Of a stretch of DNA of 64,000 bases, positions 62,299-64,000 are shown piece by piece. The notes beneath the pieces were generated by a model. It did not search any database. It saw only the letters and a program-made list of their open reading frames with translations, and had not been told where the DNA came from. Each line of letters opens with the position of its first letter. Position 1 is the first letter of the stretch. The DNA comes from Vulcanimicrobiota bacterium (GTDB lineage: Bacteria > Vulcanimicrobiota > Xenobia > Xenobiales > JADMJV01), in the NCBI GenBank assembly GCA_017307785.1, contig JAFKGI010000015.1, positions 62,001-126,000 of the forward strand, written 5' to 3'. A program made the position numbers and the translations under genes.

Positions 62299-63135
62299 TC
62301 AGCGTTTCTTCAGGTAACCGGACGCTTTTCGGGTCCAATTGGCGGGCCCGCCCTCATCGTAGCCATACTGGCCGAGCACCTTGCCGGCGGAGGTCGCGAA
62401 GATGATCGTGGGATAGCCGCTGACCCCGAACTTCTGGGCCAATTCCTCGTTCTGCTTCTTGATGGCCGGACTCTGGGCGGTCCGTCGGGGGAAATCCAGT
62501 TCCAGCAAGACGACGTTGCTACCGGCCCACTGCTTGAACTCGTTGGTCTCGAACACCTCGGCCTTGAGCTTTTTGCACCAGCCGCACCAGTCGCTGCCGG
62601 TAAAGTCCATCAGGATGGGCTTGCCGCTCGCCTTGGACTGTGCCACGGCGTCGTTGTAGGATGTGAGCCATCCGCCTGCAGCCGCCGGCGCGGGGGTGGG
62701 ACGCGGTCGGATGCCTTGCTCGGCGACAGGGCCGGGAGCAGTCTGGGCTCCGGAGACAAAGTTTACGTCCACCGTTCCCATGGAACGGTTGGGCGTGATT
62801 TTCAACCCGAGCAACGGGGACACTTCCTCCAGCGCCACCATGGCCTGACCATTCACATCGCGAGCTTCCACCAACTTTTCGCCGATAGCCACCTTGCCGG
62901 CCTGAACCGGGGCCGCTTCCACCGACTCTCGAGAGAGTTGAAAACCGCCTCCTTCGGCGGGCACCAATTTGGCCTCGAGCACGTTAGCCAGCGTCTGCAA
63001 TTCGACCCAGGTAACCTTTCCTTCGCGCACGATCGCCCCCTTGAAAGGGCGGTTGCGCACGTAGAGTTGGTCCGCTGCGGCCGGTAAGATCAGGGCCACG
63101 AACAGGCCCAGGGGCAGAATACGGCGGGTAAACAT
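62299..63135 (-). CDS. Exported thioredoxin-family protein
   Basis: 278 residues from ATG 63135, with AAGGAGG eight bases upstream. Signal peptide ILPLGLFVALILPAAA. Residues 25-130 form a copper-amine-oxidase-like N-domain (QLYVRNRPFKGAIVREGKV). A proline-rich linker follows, then a thioredoxin fold with the redox motif DWCGWCKKLKAEV and the cis-Pro loop VSGYPTIIF. It resembles DsbD-like or TlpA-like thioredoxins with WCGWCK, typically reductants for periplasmic proteins. A terminator lies upstream, so it has its own promoter. Confidence 0.85.
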   Translation of the reverse strand: MFTRRILPLGLFVALILPAAADQLYVRNRPFKGAIVREGKVTWVELQTLANVLEAKLVPAEGGGFQLSRESVEAAPVQAGKVAIGEKLVEARDVNGQAMVALEEVSPLLGLKITPNRSMGTVDVNFVSGAQTAPGPVAEQGIRPRPTPAPAAAGGWLTSYNDAVAQSKASGKPILMDFTGSDWCGWCKKLKAEVFETNEFKQWAGSNVVLLELDFPRRTAQSPAIKKQNEELAQKFGVSGYPTIIFATSAGKVLGQYGYDEGGPANWTRKASGYLKKR

Positions 63136-63201
63136 GGGTAGGTCCTCCTTAAACGCTGAGAACCATTTCTGTTTTCCGCAATCCCGACCTGCAGGCGCCC
63201 C

Positions 63202-63236
63202 AAAAAGAAGAAGCCTCTCTTACGAGAGGCTTCTTC
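63202..63236 (-). terminator. Intrinsic terminator after the micro-ORF
   Basis: GAAGAAGCCTCTC (63207-63219), loop TTAC, GAGAGGCTTCTTC (63224-63236): a perfect 13-base stem. On the minus strand it is followed by five T (63206-63202). It ends a minus-strand transcript coming from the shell-protein/micro-ORF side. Confidence 0.92.
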
Positions 63237-63237
63237 T

Positions 63238-63312
63238 TCAGGGCCGGTAGACACCGCTAAAGCTTTGTGCGCTACCCAGTCCGTTGGTGAAAACCGATGC
63301 GTTGTTTTGCAT
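63238..63312 (-). CDS. 24-residue micro-ORF
   Basis: ATG 63312 has a perfect GGAGG six bases upstream. The reading frame encodes MQNNASVFTNGLGSAQSFSG followed by VYRP and stop at 63240-63238. Two bases later the terminator stem begins. There is no cysteine and no membrane segment; the sequence is neutral and rich in Ser, Asn, Gly. A ribosome-binding site, a start and a terminator of this quality argue for real translation. It may be a leader, a small regulatory peptide or a cargo tag. Homologues would decide. Confidence 0.5.
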   Translation of the reverse strand: MQNNASVFTNGLGSAQSFSGVYRP

Positions 63313-63413
63313 GCAGGTCCTCCATTTCTGGACTGGTTATAAGCGAGGCGCGCTCCAAGGTTGTGAACAAGCTGTTTCATCCTCCACAGCCGCGGCCACA
63401 ACCACGTCCACGC

Positions 63414-63698
63414 TTATTGGCTGTAGACGGCCTCGTCCACATCCTCGTGAGGAGCGGGAATGACGTGAGCCGCGAAGACCGAGCCGACCCGACGGGCTGC
63501 TTCGGCAGCCGCGTCTACCGCCACCTGAACCGAGCCGATGTCGCCGCGCACGTGGATGGAGACCAGTCCACCATCGACCGATGCGTACTTGACGATTTTC
63601 ACGTTGGCCGTTTTGACGGCCGCGTCGGCAGCTTCCACTGCTCCCACAAAGCCCATCGTCTCAATCATTCCAACAGCCTGTCTATTCGCCACGATCAC
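63414..63698 (-). CDS. Bacterial microcompartment shell protein (BMC-H, PduA/EutM/CcmK-type)
   Basis: 94 residues from GTG 63698 (GGAAGG five bases upstream); the GTG two codons later would give the more usual [12 protein letters not shown] start. The BMC domain is complete: [40 protein letters not shown] and [15 protein letters not shown]. The pore loop reads VDGGL. BMC-H hexamers tile protein shells that enclose metabolic enzymes. No second shell protein, vertex pentamer or signature enzyme is next to it; the gene after it is a 24-residue micro-ORF, the divergent one a PLP enzyme. Confidence 0.93.
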   Translation of the reverse strand: MIVANRQAVGMIETMGFVGAVEAADAAVKTANVKIVKYASVDGGLVSIHVRGDIGSVQVAVDAAAEAARRVGSVFAAHVIPAPHEDVDEAVYSQ

Positions 63699-63787
63699 AA
63701 CCGCCTTCCAGTTTGCCCAGCCATTCCTTGCCTTCTTCGGCCTTTCCTTCCAAAGGAGGGCAACGCCTAGGCGGGAAGTGCCGGCCT

Positions 63788-64000
63788 ATGTTCATTTCTC
63801 AAGCCGGTCTCGACCTCTTACAAGAAGCCCTCCATCACCTGGGCAATGGATTCTCTCAGCTGCCCCCCGCTGAAGCGCGGCTGGACCTCGAGCGACTGCG
63901 GCCCGTGCTGCTGGAAGTGGCCGAGCGCATGCGCGACAACTACCCTTACCATCATCCGCTTTATGCCGGTCAGATGCTCAAGCCCCCCCATCCCCTGGCC
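63788..64000 (+). CDS. PLP-dependent decarboxylase/aminotransferase-like protein, N-terminal part
   Basis: 71 codons from ATG 63788 run off the window end. The sequence [20 protein letters not shown] matches the N-terminal part of group II PLP decarboxylases (often annotated aspartate aminotransferase family), where the Tyr-Pro-xx-HP-Y-GQM stretch binds the substrate side. The catalytic lysine is outside. It is divergent from the shell protein with 89 bases between the starts, so a shared regulatory region is likely. Substrate unknown. Confidence 0.7.
   Translation, partial: MFISQAGLDLLQEALHHLGNGFSQLPPAEARLDLERLRPVLLEVAERMRDNYPYHHPLYAGQMLKPPHPLA

Noticed and set aside
63090..63401. A 103-codon minus-strand frame between the thioredoxin gene and the shell gene
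   Set aside because: It runs through a terminator, the thioredoxin start and the micro-ORF in another frame, and its GGAGG touches the only internal ATG without spacing.

Overview
The window is about 64 kb of GC-rich, gene-dense bacterial chromosome. It has both strands in use, short or negative intergenic distances, and no rRNA, tRNA, insertion sequence, prophage or CRISPR array that I could see. The organism looks like a diderm. It encodes an outer-membrane barrel preceded by an SLH-like segment and a coiled coil (the OmpM layout known from diderm Terrabacteria), two lipobox proteins, a PilZ protein and a diguanylate cyclase. It also has an F420-type LLM oxidoreductase, a carboxysome/Pdu-type shell protein and scattered export-gate parts. 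My guess is a poorly studied phylum (Eremiobacterota- or Armatimonadota-like), but the sequence alone does not prove this.

Layout. 1-13 kb: end of a phosphomannomutase, glycine-rich membrane protein, Nudix, NAD kinase, glutamate racemase, YnbB-type PLP enzyme, leucyl-transferase Bpt, Tgt, carbamate kinase, PilZ protein, GlyA and an SsnA-type aminohydrolase. 12-15 kb: two tandem beta-propeller lipoproteins and a hydrophilic protein. 15-20 kb: polysaccharide deacetylase and a glycogen operon (GlgC, a catalytically degenerate GlgC paralogue, and an rRNA methyltransferase-like gene that seems to start at CTG). 20-25 kb: PcrA helicase, methyltransferase, SlyD, zinc ribbon, cNMP-GGDEF protein and MarR. 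25-33 kb: an operon ending in a chimera of the FlhA/SctV cytoplasmic domain and a FliG-like domain, a radical SAM protein, an F420 oxidoreductase, a solitary FliP/SctR and Adk. 33-44 kb: a giant Ser/Thr kinase-NTPase-TPR protein, the MrfA helicase, an FHA/caspase-like protease, a double-FHA protein, an Sfp-type transferase and two glycosyltransferases. 44-50 kb: ACT regulator, small proteins, and a DUF5989/carbamoyltransferase/SGNH cluster. 50-64 kb: SLH porin, cupredoxin, PAS sensor, nucleotide-transporter-like protein, hybrid kinase, MoeB-rhodanese, unknown proteins, thioredoxin-like protein, a 24-residue micro-ORF, a microcompartment shell protein and the start of a PLP decarboxylase-like gene.

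How genes work together. Tight translational coupling is a theme: stop and start codons overlap as ATGA (three times), CTGA (twice), TTGA, TGATG and TAGTG. The strongest candidates for new biology are (i) the FlhA/SctV-FliG chimera with the lone FliP/SctR, (ii) the kinase, FHA and caspase-like signalling neighbourhood, (iii) the active plus degenerate GlgC pair, (iv) two genes that appear to use CTG starts, and (v) a lone shell protein beside a micro-ORF.
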